Below, one piece after another: positions 27,649-36,967 of a stretch of 64,000 bases of DNA. Positions within the stretch are counted from its first letter, which is position 1. Each line of letters opens with the position of its first letter. Location of the stretch: positions 62,001-126,000 of the forward strand of contig NZ_QFWJ01000004.1 of the NCBI RefSeq assembly GCF_003336805.1, written 5' to 3'. A program made the position numbers and the translations under genes. Below the pieces are notes generated by a model. That model ran no database searches, was not told the origin of the DNA, and saw nothing but the letters and a program-made list of their open reading frames with translations. The stretch is from Marinospirillum perlucidum. GTDB lineage: Bacteria > Pseudomonadota > Gammaproteobacteria > Pseudomonadales > Halomonadaceae.

Positions 27649-28677
27649 ATGATTCGCATGTCCACAGCCCAGATGTTTAATACCGGCCTTTATAACATGA
27701 CCCAGAGTCAGAGCCGGATGAACCACACCAACAACCAGTTGGGTTCCGGCAAGGCTATCGTTACCCCTGCTGATGATCCCGTCGCTTCAGCTCAAACCCT
27801 GAATACCAAAACCCGAATTTCCGTGGTGGCCCAGCAAACCCGCAATGCGGATTTTGCCGATAAAAACCTCAGCCAGACTGAATCCGTTCTGGATCAGATG
27901 GAAAGCAGTCTGATTCGTCTGAAAGAAATGGCCGTCCAATTGAGTAGTGACCAATGGAGTGACGAACAGGTCAAGGCCACGGGGCTGGAAGCCAAGGAAA
28001 TTCTGGGTCACCTGCAGGGGTTGGTGAATACCAAGAATGAAAGTGGTGAATATATCTTTGCCGGTAGTCAGGCTGATCAAAAAGCTTATAACGGCAATGA
28101 ATTTCAGGGTGATCCCATTGAAAGAGAGGCTCAGGTCGCTGATGATACCTTTATCAAGATGCTGACCTCTGGTGACCGTGCATTTGAGAATCTTGATGGT
28201 TTGCGTATGGTTGATGCCAATGGTGATGAGGTTTTCTGGCAGTCTGATGGTAGTGGTGCTGATAATGCCGCTGTGGGAGTTGGTGATATCCCTGCTGTGG
28301 CTGATCCCTCTACACCCTCTGTTGGCAATATGCTTGGGGTTATCCAGTATTTTGTCAACGCAACGGGTAATGGCACCGGCGGTACCGTCGCTGATGTGGA
28401 CAAGGAAGCAATTCGTACGTCCATGGACAATATCGATATTGCTTTTGAGCAGCTGTCTCAGACCCGTTCGCAAATTGGTTCACGCCAGAATACTTTGGAA
28501 GCGGTGATCAACAGCAACGAAGACTTTGAGCTTTTTGCCAAGAAAAGTCTGTCCGAGTTGGAAGATCTGGATTATGCCGAAGCCATCACCCGTTTTCAGC
28601 AACAGCAGATGTCTTTGCAGGCTGGCCAACAGGCTTTCAGCCGGGTTTCGCAATTGAGTCTGTTCAATTATATCTAA
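27649..28677 (+). CDS. flgL: Hook-filament junction protein FlgL (HAP3)
   Basis: Second junction protein, flagellin-like. I choose ATG 27649, nine bases after GGGAGG (342 aa); a TTG six bases earlier and an ATG at 27658 are alternatives. MSTAQMFNTGLYNMTQSQSR and the flagellin-type D0/D1 helices at both ends (C-terminal MSLQAGQQAFSRVSQLSLFN) identify it. It is the last gene of the flagellar block; no flagellin gene follows. Confidence 0.95.
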   Translation: MIRMSTAQMFNTGLYNMTQSQSRMNHTNNQLGSGKAIVTPADDPVASAQTLNTKTRISVVAQQTRNADFADKNLSQTESVLDQMESSLIRLKEMAVQLSSDQWSDEQVKATGLEAKEILGHLQGLVNTKNESGEYIFAGSQADQKAYNGNEFQGDPIEREAQVADDTFIKMLTSGDRAFENLDGLRMVDANGDEVFWQSDGSGADNAAVGVGDIPAVADPSTPSVGNMLGVIQYFVNATGNGTGGTVADVDKEAIRTSMDNIDIAFEQLSQTRSQIGSRQNTLEAVINSNEDFELFAKKSLSELEDLDYAEAITRFQQQQMSLQAGQQAFSRVSQLSLFNYI

Positions 28678-28686
28678 ATCTACCTG

Positions 28687-28710
28687 GCCGGCGCTTTTAG
28701 CGCCGGCTTT
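28687..28710. terminator. Terminator hairpin shared by flgL and a convergent gene
   Basis: Eight-pair stem GCCGGCGC / GCGCCGGC with a TTTTA loop, followed by TTT. The loop contains the stop codon of the convergent gene at 28697-28960. Confidence 0.65.
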
Positions 28711-28960
28711 GGTAGAGCCCTACCAGACACATCACCAGACCGGCACAGGCCAGCCAGAAGCTAGCACTGACGAGGGTTGGGTGGCGTTCGGCAAAAGGAA
28801 TGAAAACAGCCCTGGACCCTTCCACACACTGCCCTGTTTGGTAGTCATACTGGTTGCCTGTATGAATGCAGCTACTGACATCCGCATATTCCATACCCCA
28901 GCTACCCATCAGTACCACAAGAGGTAGTACCAGCAAAGCCAGTCCCAGTTTAACCAGCAT
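28697..28960 (-). CDS. Hypothetical two-helix membrane protein
   Basis: An 87 aa protein with an N-terminal hydrophobic helix (about 3-20) and a C-terminal one (about 64-83), separated by a polar loop with two Cys (CIHTGNQYDYQTGQC) that would lie in the periplasm and could form a disulfide. GGAGA lies before the ATG. I do not recognise a family. The stop codon lies in the loop of the shared terminator. Confidence 0.65.
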   Translation of the reverse strand: MLVKLGLALLVLPLVVLMGSWGMEYADVSSCIHTGNQYDYQTGQCVEGSRAVFIPFAERHPTLVSASFWLACAGLVMCLVGLYQSRR

Positions 28961-29113
28961 TCAGTCTCTCCTAAGGCTTGTTGCTAAAAGCGGTCAGCTT
29001 AACCGGAACACTGTCTTTGCAAAAGTCATAATTGAGACTTTTCCCGCGTGGCGTTTAAGGGTATCCTCACCAGCTTTCATTTTTTTGCAGTTTTTAAAAC
29101 TGAGGTTTAACTC

Positions 29114-29605
29114 ATGCAGCCACAAGTAGGCGTCATTATGGGTTCCAAGTCGGACTGGCCGACCATGGAACATGCCGTGCAGATGCTGGAAAAACTGGGC
29201 GTGACTTATGAAGTGAAAGTTGTTTCTGCCCACCGTACCCCTGACCTGCTGTTTGAATATGCGAAAACAGCAAAAGAGCGTGGTCTCCAGGCCATCATTG
29301 CCGGTGCCGGTGGCGCTGCCCATTTGCCGGGTATGGCTGCATCGCAAACGCCGCTGCCTGTCCTGGGTGTACCGGTTGAGTCCAAGGCCCTTAAGGGGAT
29401 GGATTCTCTTCTTTCTATTGCCCAGATGCCCGGCGGTGTTCCTGTGGCTACTCTGGCAATTGGCAAAGCGGGAGCAACCAATGCCGGGATTCTGGCTGCT
29501 CAGATCGTGGCTTTGCAGGATGCTGGCGTTGCAGAAAAGCTGGACCTTTTCCGCAGCCAGCAAACCCAGACCGTTCTCGACAACCCCGACCCGCGCGAAG
29601 ACTAA
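29114..29605 (+). CDS. purE: N5-carboxyaminoimidazole ribonucleotide mutase PurE
   Basis: Converts N5-CAIR to CAIR in purine synthesis. 163 aa with the class I signature [23 protein letters not shown] and [15 protein letters not shown] near residue 75, and [20 protein letters not shown]. It is followed after nine bases by purK, the usual pair. No PurR operator is apparent in the upstream 150 bases. Confidence 0.97.
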   Translation: MQPQVGVIMGSKSDWPTMEHAVQMLEKLGVTYEVKVVSAHRTPDLLFEYAKTAKERGLQAIIAGAGGAAHLPGMAASQTPLPVLGVPVESKALKGMDSLLSIAQMPGGVPVATLAIGKAGATNAGILAAQIVALQDAGVAEKLDLFRSQQTQTVLDNPDPRED

Positions 29606-29614
29606 GAGGCCGCT

Positions 29615-30757
29615 ATGCGAACAGGTATTCTCGGTGCAGGACAACTCGGGCAGATGCTGGCCTTGGCGGGTTATCCGCTGGGTCAACGCTTCGTCTTCCT
29701 GGATACCAGTGGTAATCCCAGCGCTGATATTGGTACCACCCTGATCGATCCGGACAGGGAGCAGTTGTCTGCTTTTCTTGAGCAGGTGGATCAGGTGACT
29801 TATGAATTCGAGCATCTGCCGGTCGAGTTGGTCAGAGAAATCGAAAAGCACAAGCCGGTTTATCCCGGTAGCCGAGCTCTGGAGGTTTGTCAGAACCGCT
29901 CACTGGAAAAACAGCTTTTTACCCAGCTGGATATTCCAACACCTGAATACCGTTTGGTCGAATCTGCTCAGGAACTGGCCGCTGCTGTTGCCGAATTAGG
30001 TGAAGCCAAGGGCCGTCCGGTCGTGGCCAAATCCGTAACTGAAGGCTATGACGGCAAGGGGCAGGCAGTGCTTAAGCAGGCTTCACAAGCAGAAACCGCC
30101 TGGCAGGAAATCGGTCACCCTTGCCTGATCGTGGAAGCCTTTGTCGATTTTGTTCGTGAGGTTTCCATTATTGCTGTCCGGGGTCAGGAGGGTGAAGTGG
30201 TCTTTTATCCCATGGCCGAAAATCACCATGTTGATGGTATTCTGCGTTATTCCCTGGCCCCCCTGCCGGATCTGGATGCCAATACCCAGAAACAGGCTGA
30301 AACCTATATTCGTTCCCTTCTTCAGGAACTGGACTATGTTGGCGTGCTGACGCTGGAACTCTTCCAGAAAGCCGATGGCCAGTTGCTGGCCAATGAAATG
30401 GCCCCGCGCGTGCATAACTCCGGTCACTGGACCCAGGAAGGCGCAATTACCTGCCAGTTTGAGAACCATTTACGGGCCGTGGCTGGCTTGCCCTTGGGTT
30501 CTACTGAGGTGGTTAAACCGACTTGTATGCTGAACCTGATTGGTCAGTTGCCTGCTACCCGGAAGATTCTGGCCAAGAAAGCGGCTCATCTGCATCTCTA
30601 TGGCAAAGAAGAAAGAGCAGGGCGCAAACTGGGCCATATCAATCTCCAGGCAGAGACTACTGAGTCCCTGGTTAGAGGGGTAGAAGAACTGGCGCAAGAG
30701 TTGCCTTCTGCACCCAAACCCTATTTCAGCTTTGTTTCTGATAAACAATGCCTATAA
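29615..30757 (+). CDS. purK: N5-carboxyaminoimidazole ribonucleotide synthase PurK
   Basis: ATP-grasp enzyme making N5-CAIR from AIR, ATP and bicarbonate. 380 aa: Rossmann-like start TGILGAGQLGQMLALAGYPL, ATP-grasp core with VAKSVTEGYDGKGQAVL near residue 130, and the metal/ATP motif LLANEMAPRVHNSGHWTQEG near 250-270. Its stop overlaps the -10 hexamer of the predicted promoter of the Dps-like gene. Confidence 0.97.
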   Translation: MRTGILGAGQLGQMLALAGYPLGQRFVFLDTSGNPSADIGTTLIDPDREQLSAFLEQVDQVTYEFEHLPVELVREIEKHKPVYPGSRALEVCQNRSLEKQLFTQLDIPTPEYRLVESAQELAAAVAELGEAKGRPVVAKSVTEGYDGKGQAVLKQASQAETAWQEIGHPCLIVEAFVDFVREVSIIAVRGQEGEVVFYPMAENHHVDGILRYSLAPLPDLDANTQKQAETYIRSLLQELDYVGVLTLELFQKADGQLLANEMAPRVHNSGHWTQEGAITCQFENHLRAVAGLPLGSTEVVKPTCMLNLIGQLPATRKILAKKAAHLHLYGKEERAGRKLGHINLQAETTESLVRGVEELAQELPSAPKPYFSFVSDKQCL

Positions 30758-30758
30758 T
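30731..30758 (+). promoter_or_regulatory. Predicted promoter of the Dps-like gene
   Basis: A perfect TATAAT (30753-30758) lies at the end of purK, with TTTGTT 16 bases upstream as a weak -35. It predicts a leader of about 80 nt before the Dps-like ATG. Confidence 0.4.
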
Positions 30759-30844
30759 AGAGATGAAAAGTCTCACTTAGTCAGCCCGGCTTTTTAGCAT
30801 TAAAGTATTAAGTGAAATATTTAACGAGCAAGGAGGTTGTAAGA

Positions 30845-31318
30845 ATGAGCACTAACCGCATCGGTTTGGATACAGCCAAGGCAACCCAGCTTTCCGAGAA
30901 GCTGAACACCCTTTTGGCCAACTACCAGATTTTTTACATGAACGTGCGTGGTTACCACTGGAACATCCAGGGTCCTGAGTTTTTTGAACTCCACGTTAAA
31001 TTTGAAGAGCACTATAACGACCTACTGCTCAAGGTTGATGAGCTGGCAGAACGTATTCTGACCCTGGGCCATCGTCCTTTGCATGCCTTCAGTGATTACA
31101 TTGCTACCAGTGAGATCAAGGAAGACAAGCAGGTCAGTGAAGGCAAAGCCTGTGTAGAAGGGTTGCTGGCCGGCTATAAAACCATTATTCAGATGCAGCG
31201 CTCTATCATGGAATTGGCCGGTGAAGCCGATGATGAAGGCACCGCTGCTCTGATGAGCGATTATATCTCTCAACAGGAAAAAACAGTCTGGATGTTGAGC
31301 GCCTATCTGGGCCGTTAA
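30845..31318 (+). CDS. Dps/ferritin-like DNA-protection protein
   Basis: Ferritin-fold dodecameric protein that oxidises and stores iron and protects DNA. I choose the ATG at 30845, eight bases after AAGGAGG, giving 157 aa. The di-iron ligands of Dps are seen in YHWNIQGPEFFELHVKFEEHYND (two overlapping motifs near residues 37-60), followed by LAERILTLGHRPL. The N-terminus is short with no Lys-rich DNA-binding tail. Confidence 0.9.
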   Translation: MSTNRIGLDTAKATQLSEKLNTLLANYQIFYMNVRGYHWNIQGPEFFELHVKFEEHYNDLLLKVDELAERILTLGHRPLHAFSDYIATSEIKEDKQVSEGKACVEGLLAGYKTIIQMQRSIMELAGEADDEGTAALMSDYISQQEKTVWMLSAYLGR

Positions 31319-31351
31319 GTTTTCAGGCTTTTCTCAGCAGTCGTACAACAG

Positions 31352-31379
31352 CCGGGTGGCCAGGCCACTCGGTTTTTTT
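31352..31379 (+). terminator. Rho-independent terminator after the Dps-like gene
   Basis: Nine-pair stem CCGGGTGGC / GCCACTCGG (one G-U) with a three-base loop and seven T. Confidence 0.8.
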
Positions 31380-31396
31380 AATGAATAAAGATCATC

Positions 31397-31918
31397 ATGT
31401 TAACTGCCATCCAACAAAAGCCGACACCCGAACAGCAACGCATCATTACCGAAGAACTGGGGCGCGAACCCAAGGGAATGCAGTGGGTAACTGCTGTAGA
31501 CAGCCATGGCCGGCCTCTGGTCGTACAGGTGGATGCATTGGTGGATGACAAGCCTTTTCCCACTCTCTACTGGCTTTCCAGTCGGCTTCTGGTTAAGGAG
31601 TTATCCCACCTGGAGGCTGCCGGAGTTATCAAGGAACTGGAAGCACGTCTGCAGGAAGACGAAGACCTGATGCAGGCTTATCGGCATAGCCATGAGGATT
31701 ATATTCGCCGCCGTTGGGAAGCCATGTCAGCTTCGACCCGCGCCCGAGTGGAAGAACTGGGTTTCAATCCAGTCTTTGAGCGGCGAGGTGTTGGCGGAAT
31801 CGAGAACTGGCAGCAGGTGCGCTGCCTGCATACCCAGTATGCCCACCATCTTAGTGGTAACAATGCCATTGGCCAGTGGCTGGATCGTGAATACGGGATT
31901 AACCGCCTGATTCCCTGA
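31397..31918 (+). CDS. DUF501 family protein
   Basis: A 173 aa cytoplasmic protein with the DUF501 hallmarks: an early PTLYWLSSRLLVKELSHLEA region and the C-terminal CLHTQYAHHLSGNNAIGQW, whose Cys and His residues suggest metal binding. The family is widespread and uncharacterised; in several bacteria it lies near enolase/FtsB or the exopolyphosphatase gene, but not here. Confidence 0.85.
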   Translation: MLTAIQQKPTPEQQRIITEELGREPKGMQWVTAVDSHGRPLVVQVDALVDDKPFPTLYWLSSRLLVKELSHLEAAGVIKELEARLQEDEDLMQAYRHSHEDYIRRRWEAMSASTRARVEELGFNPVFERRGVGGIENWQQVRCLHTQYAHHLSGNNAIGQWLDREYGINRLIP

Positions 31919-31926
31919 TCTTTGAG

Positions 31927-32307
31927 CTAGAAGCTGGTGTAGGTCAATTTCATGTTCTTCTTATCCTTCAGGTATTGCTGAATAAAAGCCTTGTCTTCAG
32001 CTTTCATTTGTTTGATTTCCAGATCAATACCATAAAGGGTTCCACAAGCCAGGAGTACGGAGCTCAACACCTTGCCCCCCAGAAGCAGGTGATGCTTTTG
32101 TCCCTGGTGAATGGCGAAAACCTCGAGTTTGACCGCCGCACCTTTTTTCAGCTTGCGCTCACTTTGAAAGCGGATTTCCTCTTCACTCAGGCTTTGGGTG
32201 TAGGCCCAAAAACCCTTGTAGCCCTGGTGGCTTGCATCCGCGAGCAGCAAACGGGCTTTCCAGTAGGTAGGAACGCCACGATTCAACTCTTCAACTGCTT
32301 TTTTCAT
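31927..32307 (-). CDS. Small PilZ-like beta-barrel protein lacking c-di-GMP motifs
   Basis: A cytoplasmic protein of 126 aa if started at the ATG at 32307, which has GGGAG nine bases upstream (an in-frame ATG at 32331 has none). The strand pattern FQSERKLKKGAAVKLEVFAI, LLLGGKVLSSV and YGIDLEIKQMKAEDKAFIQQ resembles the PilZ barrel and its final helix, but RxxxR and (D/N)xSxxG are absent. It may be a degenerate PilZ adaptor or an unrelated beta domain. Function unknown. Confidence 0.5.
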   Translation of the reverse strand: MKKAVEELNRGVPTYWKARLLLADASHQGYKGFWAYTQSLSEEEIRFQSERKLKKGAAVKLEVFAIHQGQKHHLLLGGKVLSSVLLACGTLYGIDLEIKQMKAEDKAFIQQYLKDKKNMKLTYTSF

Positions 32308-32456
32308 TGGATGCAACTCCCTCAGACTCATTTATGGTTGGAAGGTGAACATTGTAATTCATGATCCAGATTAAGGTTAGTGCTATTCTCTCAGTTAAAA
32401 TATGCGTTAAACTTAGAAAATGGGCATCAGCCTTAATCAGTCGGTGGAGAGACCTT

Positions 32457-32582
32457 ATGTATCTGGATCAATATGTTGTAGCAAGCCTTGTGCTGGTAGC
32501 CGTAATGGTTGTTGCCAGCGTCTGGAGTATCAAAAAACTGAAAAGCATCATGGACAAGGATGCAGCCAACGCTAAGAAGTAA
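32457..32582 (+). CDS. Small single-helix membrane protein
   Basis: A 41 aa product starting at ATG 32457 behind GGAGAG, with one hydrophobic helix (residues 7-24) and a Lys-rich tail ending DAANAKK. The good ribosome site, compact composition and terminator directly behind it favour a real gene. The upstream extension of the open frame is basic and unlike a start. No family recognised. Confidence 0.55.
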   Translation: MYLDQYVVASLVLVAVMVVASVWSIKKLKSIMDKDAANAKK

Positions 32583-32604
32583 TGCGTTGCTCACTTGATT
32601 TGTA

Positions 32605-32633
32605 AAAGCCCGGCTAATTTGCCGGGCTTTTTT
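32605..32633 (+). terminator. Rho-independent terminator
   Basis: Ten-pair perfect stem AAAGCCCGGC / GCCGGGCTTT, six-base loop, and T run. Confidence 0.88.
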
Positions 32634-32674
32634 ATTCCGGGGTACTATCTCGTGGCCCTGAGAGAAGAACGCAG

Positions 32675-35600
32675 CTAGGAAGTGGCTTGCATTTTCCTTT
32701 CACGGATTGACAACTTCTGTCCCAAAACCAGCAAACAGGGTGTCAAAACCAGGGTAAGCAGGGTAGCAAAGGCCAGTCCACCGGCAATCGCACTGGAAAG
32801 TTGCCGCCACCATTGAGTGGAAGGGGCACCCAGAGCCAGACTGGGTTCTATCAGGTTGACGTTGATGCCCATCACCATAGGCATTAGCCCCAAGATAGTG
32901 GTCAAGGCCGTCAGCAAAACAGGGCGTAGCCTCAGACAGCCGGTTTCCAGGGCGGCTTGGCGGGCTTCCAGACCCTGCTGGCGTAGATGATTATAGGTAT
33001 CGATCAACACGATATTGTTATTGACCACGATACCGGCCAGGGCAATGATCCCCATGCCAACCATGACCACGCCAAAGGGCTGACCGGCCAAGAGGAGCCC
33101 CAGAAGCACCCCGGCAGTGGAAAAAACAATCGCCGAGAGCACCAGCAGACTCTGGTAGAGGCTGTTGAACTGGAGCACCAGAATAATCAGCATCAGGAAG
33201 ATGGCGACCAAAAAAGCCAGCATCAGGAAAGTCTGGGTTTCTTTCATATCGGCATCTTCACCGCCGATTCTCACTTCCACACCTTCAGGCAGTTGGCTGA
33301 AAAAGGGGCGTAATTGGGTCAGTCTTTCATCCAACTGATAGCCGCTTTCCAGATCACTGCGCAGAGTGAGGGTTCGGCGCCCATCCACTCGGCGCAGGTT
33401 GCCGATCTTGGGGGCAGGTTCCAGTGTCACGAACTGATTCAACGGGACCTGCCCTGCACTGGTAGACAGGGTCTGCTGCTGTAACTGGTTCAGGGTACGA
33501 TCGGCATAGGGCAGACGAACCCGGATGTCTACCTCGTCATCGGCATCGGCCGGGCGGTAGGTGGCCAGTAAGAGGCCATTGGTGACCAGTTGCACAGCAC
33601 TGCCGACGGTAGCGACATCGGCCCCGTAGCGGGCTGCTGCTTCACGGTCCACCTGGAAACGCCATTCGATACCCGCCAGATTACGATCATCCTGGTAATC
33701 GGTGAAACCACCTAGTTCCTGCATGCGGCCTTTGATGGCTTCCAGTGCCTCTTCTGCCTTACTCGGGCTTTGCGAGCTGATTTCCAAGACCACGGGCTTG
33801 CCTGCGCCCGGTCCTTGCTCCTGCTCACGGAAATTTAGCAGGATACCGGGAATGCCCGTTGTTCTTTCTCGCATACTGGCCAGGATTTCACTGGCCGGTC
33901 GACGCTCATGCCAGTCGGTAAACTGGAACTGAATAATACCGATGGTATCTTCCGGAGGTCCGCCCCAGGGGCCGCCACCGGCAGGACCGGCAAAGGAACG
34001 GGCGTAGACGGCTTTGACCTCGGGCATCCCCAGTAGTTTTTCTTCCACCTGGCGGACCAGCGCATCTCTTTCTTCAATGGAGAGATCGCCTCTTGCCCTG
34101 ACCTGAACCTGGGCGGATTCGGGTTCAATCGAAGGAAAGAAATTCATGCCATGGTTGAATTTGGCATAGGCCAGATAGATCACCAGGATTAATGCCAGCA
34201 TCCCCAAGAGCGTTAATCCGGGGCGCTTGAGCAGCTGATTCAGCAGACTACGATAACCCCGCCCAGCGCGTGTTAATTCCTGGGTTCCGAGTAGGCTAAG
34301 GTCGTCCTGGTCACTGGTCGTGGGTTCAACCGAGCGGCGTCCACCGGCCAGGCTGCCCAGAGAAGGCAGAAAAACCAGGGCCATGGCTAGCGAAGAAGTC
34401 AGGCAGAGAATGACCGTAATGGGCAGGAATTTCATGAATTCCCCCACCATGCCCGGCCAGAAAAGCAGGGGAGCAAAAACCGACAGAGTCGTGGCCGTGG
34501 AGGCAATAATCGGCCAGCTCATTCGTGAAGCGGCGCGAGTCCAGGCTTCTGTGGGACTAAACCCCTGGTGCAGGTAGCGGTCAGCCAGCTCGGTCACCAC
34601 CAGGGCACCGTCAACGAGCATCCCGGCCACCAGGATCAGGGCAAAAAGAACGATGATGTTGAGGGTGTAACCCAGTGACCAGATCAGCAATATCCCCATC
34701 AAAAAGGCACCGGGAATAGTGACCCCGACGAGAAGCGCTGAGCGAACGCCCATGGCTGCGATGACCAAAAGTAATACCAGCACCACAGCGGTCAAAACAT
34801 TGTTGAGCAGATCATCCAGCGTGTTTTTGACCTCGGTGGACTGGTCCATAATGAAGTCCACTTCCAGCCCTTCGGGGAGGTGCGGCTGAGCCTCTTCCAA
34901 CAGGTAACGAACCTTTTCCACGGTTTCGATGACGTTGGTCCCGGTGCGTTTGGTGACTTCCAGTACCAAGGCCGGCTGACCATTGATCTGCGCATAGCTA
35001 TCAGGGTCCTTGAAAGTGCGGTGAATGCGGGCCAGGTCGCCAAAGGTCACCACAGTGGAGCCTTCGACCTTGACCGGCATGCGCATCAGATCATCCAGCT
35101 CCTCAATGACACCGGGGACCTTCATGGCCAGGCGGCCCGAACCGGTATCCAGACTACCCGCCGCAACCAGACGATTATTGCGGGAAACCAGGTTGAACAG
35201 CTGGCTGTAATTCAAACCATAGCTTTCCATGGCCTGGGGACTGACGAGTATTTCCAGCAAATGTTCGCGATCCCCGCCGATATCCACTTCCAGGATTTCC
35301 GGGAGTCCTTCCAATTCTTCTTTCAGGCGTCGCCCGGTGGCAAAGAGGGTGGCTTCATCCAGGGGGCCGGACAAGCCGATGGAGAGGATAGGAAAAAGGG
35401 CTGTATTGATTTCGTGTACACGTGGCTCATCGGCTTCAGCAGGAAGCTGGCTTTGGCCGGTATCCACCTGCTCGCGTGTTTTCTGCAAGGCCAGATCGGG
35501 ATCAAAACCGGCATCAAATTCCAGCATGATGGAGGCATGCCCCTCGGAGGCAGTGGACACCATCTTTTTGATGCCTTCCAGCCCCCGCAACTCCTGTTCC

Positions 35601-35803
35601 ATGGGGCGTAGTAGCAGACGCTCGGCATCCTCCGGGCTGACTCCCTCCAGCGACATGGAAATATAAACGTAAGGGATGGTGACGTCCGGGTTGGCTTCCT
35701 TGGGAATATCCACGTAGGAAAACCAGCCGCCCAGTAACAAAAAGAGCAGTGTCAGCAGGGTCGCTCTACTGCGCTCGACAGCCGTCTTGATCAGCAAATA
35801 CAT
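32675..35803 (-). CDS. RND efflux transporter permease (AcrB-type)
   Basis: Inner-membrane proton-driven efflux pump subunit, 1,042 aa, with twelve helices and two large periplasmic loops. The proton-relay helix reads GMLVDGALVVTEL: the first Asp (AcrB Asp407 position) is kept and the second (Asp408) is Gly, as in several uncharacterised HAE1-like subgroups. The start overlaps the adaptor stop by one base (TAATG). No outer-membrane channel gene is adjacent, so a shared TolC is presumably used. Substrate unknown. Confidence 0.92.
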   Translation of the reverse strand: MYLLIKTAVERSRATLLTLLFLLLGGWFSYVDIPKEANPDVTIPYVYISMSLEGVSPEDAERLLLRPMEQELRGLEGIKKMVSTASEGHASIMLEFDAGFDPDLALQKTREQVDTGQSQLPAEADEPRVHEINTALFPILSIGLSGPLDEATLFATGRRLKEELEGLPEILEVDIGGDREHLLEILVSPQAMESYGLNYSQLFNLVSRNNRLVAAGSLDTGSGRLAMKVPGVIEELDDLMRMPVKVEGSTVVTFGDLARIHRTFKDPDSYAQINGQPALVLEVTKRTGTNVIETVEKVRYLLEEAQPHLPEGLEVDFIMDQSTEVKNTLDDLLNNVLTAVVLVLLLVIAAMGVRSALLVGVTIPGAFLMGILLIWSLGYTLNIIVLFALILVAGMLVDGALVVTELADRYLHQGFSPTEAWTRAASRMSWPIIASTATTLSVFAPLLFWPGMVGEFMKFLPITVILCLTSSLAMALVFLPSLGSLAGGRRSVEPTTSDQDDLSLLGTQELTRAGRGYRSLLNQLLKRPGLTLLGMLALILVIYLAYAKFNHGMNFFPSIEPESAQVQVRARGDLSIEERDALVRQVEEKLLGMPEVKAVYARSFAGPAGGGPWGGPPEDTIGIIQFQFTDWHERRPASEILASMRERTTGIPGILLNFREQEQGPGAGKPVVLEISSQSPSKAEEALEAIKGRMQELGGFTDYQDDRNLAGIEWRFQVDREAAARYGADVATVGSAVQLVTNGLLLATYRPADADDEVDIRVRLPYADRTLNQLQQQTLSTSAGQVPLNQFVTLEPAPKIGNLRRVDGRRTLTLRSDLESGYQLDERLTQLRPFFSQLPEGVEVRIGGEDADMKETQTFLMLAFLVAIFLMLIILVLQFNSLYQSLLVLSAIVFSTAGVLLGLLLAGQPFGVVMVGMGIIALAGIVVNNNIVLIDTYNHLRQQGLEARQAALETGCLRLRPVLLTALTTILGLMPMVMGINVNLIEPSLALGAPSTQWWRQLSSAIAGGLAFATLLTLVLTPCLLVLGQKLSIRERKMQATS

Positions 35804-36897
35804 TATTCACTTGCCTCGGCTGTGGTGGCGGTGCGAGTTCTGACAGTATCACCCTCCTTGACGAAACCACCACCGAGGGTAATGACCTCGAGCTGTTCGG
35901 GCAGACCGGCGACCCAGACACCGGAGGTATCGTTACTGAGAACTTCTACGCGGGTCCAGGCCACCTGTTGGTTGTCCACTAGATGCTTGATACCCAGGTA
36001 ACCTTCCTCGTTGAGGCTCAGTAGCGAGGCAGCCAGATAGTGGGCCTGGGTCCTGGGTAGCTGAACTCTTAGAGTGGCGCTGGCCCCGGCCAGACGTTGC
36101 TGGCCGGAATTGTCGATTTGGGCTTCCAGGCGGAAGGTCCGGGTCTGGGGATCGGCCTGGCGACCGACAAACACAACTTCGCCGGTTAATTGCTGACCAT
36201 CCAGTAGCTCCAGGGTCACGACCTGACCTTCACTGACTTGATCAATTGATTTTTGTGGAACCCGGGCCAGGGCACGCAGTTGGCGGGTATTGATCAGACG
36301 AGCCAGTTGCTGGCCGGGCTGGACAGCATCCCCGATTTCGACCAGTAACTCCTCCAGATAACCGCTAAAAGGAGCCTGGGGCCGGGTATGCTGTAGATCC
36401 AATTGGGCTGATTTCAGATCGGCCTCTATCTGGAGCAGACTGCTTTGCAGGCGCAGGTACTCGGTAAGTGCCAGATTGCCACCCTCGACCAGACGTTCTG
36501 CTGCTTGCAATTCAGCTGCTCTGCGCGCCCGTTCCGCCTCCAGGCGTTGGATCTCTTGCGGGCGACTGTCTGCTGCCAGATGCAAAAGGGTTTCACCCGC
36601 TTCAGCCGCCTCTCCCTCTGCCACGGGTAAACGGGTTACACGGCTCGAAGTTTCAGCCTTGAGGACAAGGCTTTGGGAGGCTTGCAGCTGACCCTGGAGT
36701 TGCAGCTGTGGCTGGAATTCCTGAGCCTGAATACTGCGGGTTTCCACCAGAAAAGCTTCTTCTTCCTCGGGTGGCGGCGGCGGAGGAGCTTCTTCGCGGC
36801 TGGACAAGAATTGTCCGCTGATGAGCCACAGAACCAGCAGGAGAAGAAAAACCAGAGCAAGCAGCAAGGAGAAGGTTTTTTTGGTTGGCATCTGCAT
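35803..36897 (-). CDS. RND efflux periplasmic adaptor (membrane fusion protein)
   Basis: Adaptor linking the permease to an outer-membrane channel. 364 aa: N-terminal anchor helix (9-30), a Pro/Glu-rich linker, lipoyl half-motifs around the coiled coil (about 70-185, RPQEIQRLEAERARRAAELQ), then beta-barrel and membrane-proximal domains. It lies first in the operon. The gap to metR upstream is 70 bases, so cotranscription with metR is possible. Confidence 0.9.
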   Translation of the reverse strand: MQMPTKKTFSLLLALVFLLLLVLWLISGQFLSSREEAPPPPPPEEEEAFLVETRSIQAQEFQPQLQLQGQLQASQSLVLKAETSSRVTRLPVAEGEAAEAGETLLHLAADSRPQEIQRLEAERARRAAELQAAERLVEGGNLALTEYLRLQSSLLQIEADLKSAQLDLQHTRPQAPFSGYLEELLVEIGDAVQPGQQLARLINTRQLRALARVPQKSIDQVSEGQVVTLELLDGQQLTGEVVFVGRQADPQTRTFRLEAQIDNSGQQRLAGASATLRVQLPRTQAHYLAASLLSLNEEGYLGIKHLVDNQQVAWTRVEVLSNDTSGVWVAGLPEQLEVITLGGGFVKEGDTVRTRTATTAEASE

Positions 36898-36967
36898 CCC
36901 TGTTACCGGATTAGTTTACTGGGTGGTAAAGTTTAATCTTGCCTAAAAGTGCAGTAGACTGCAAGGT

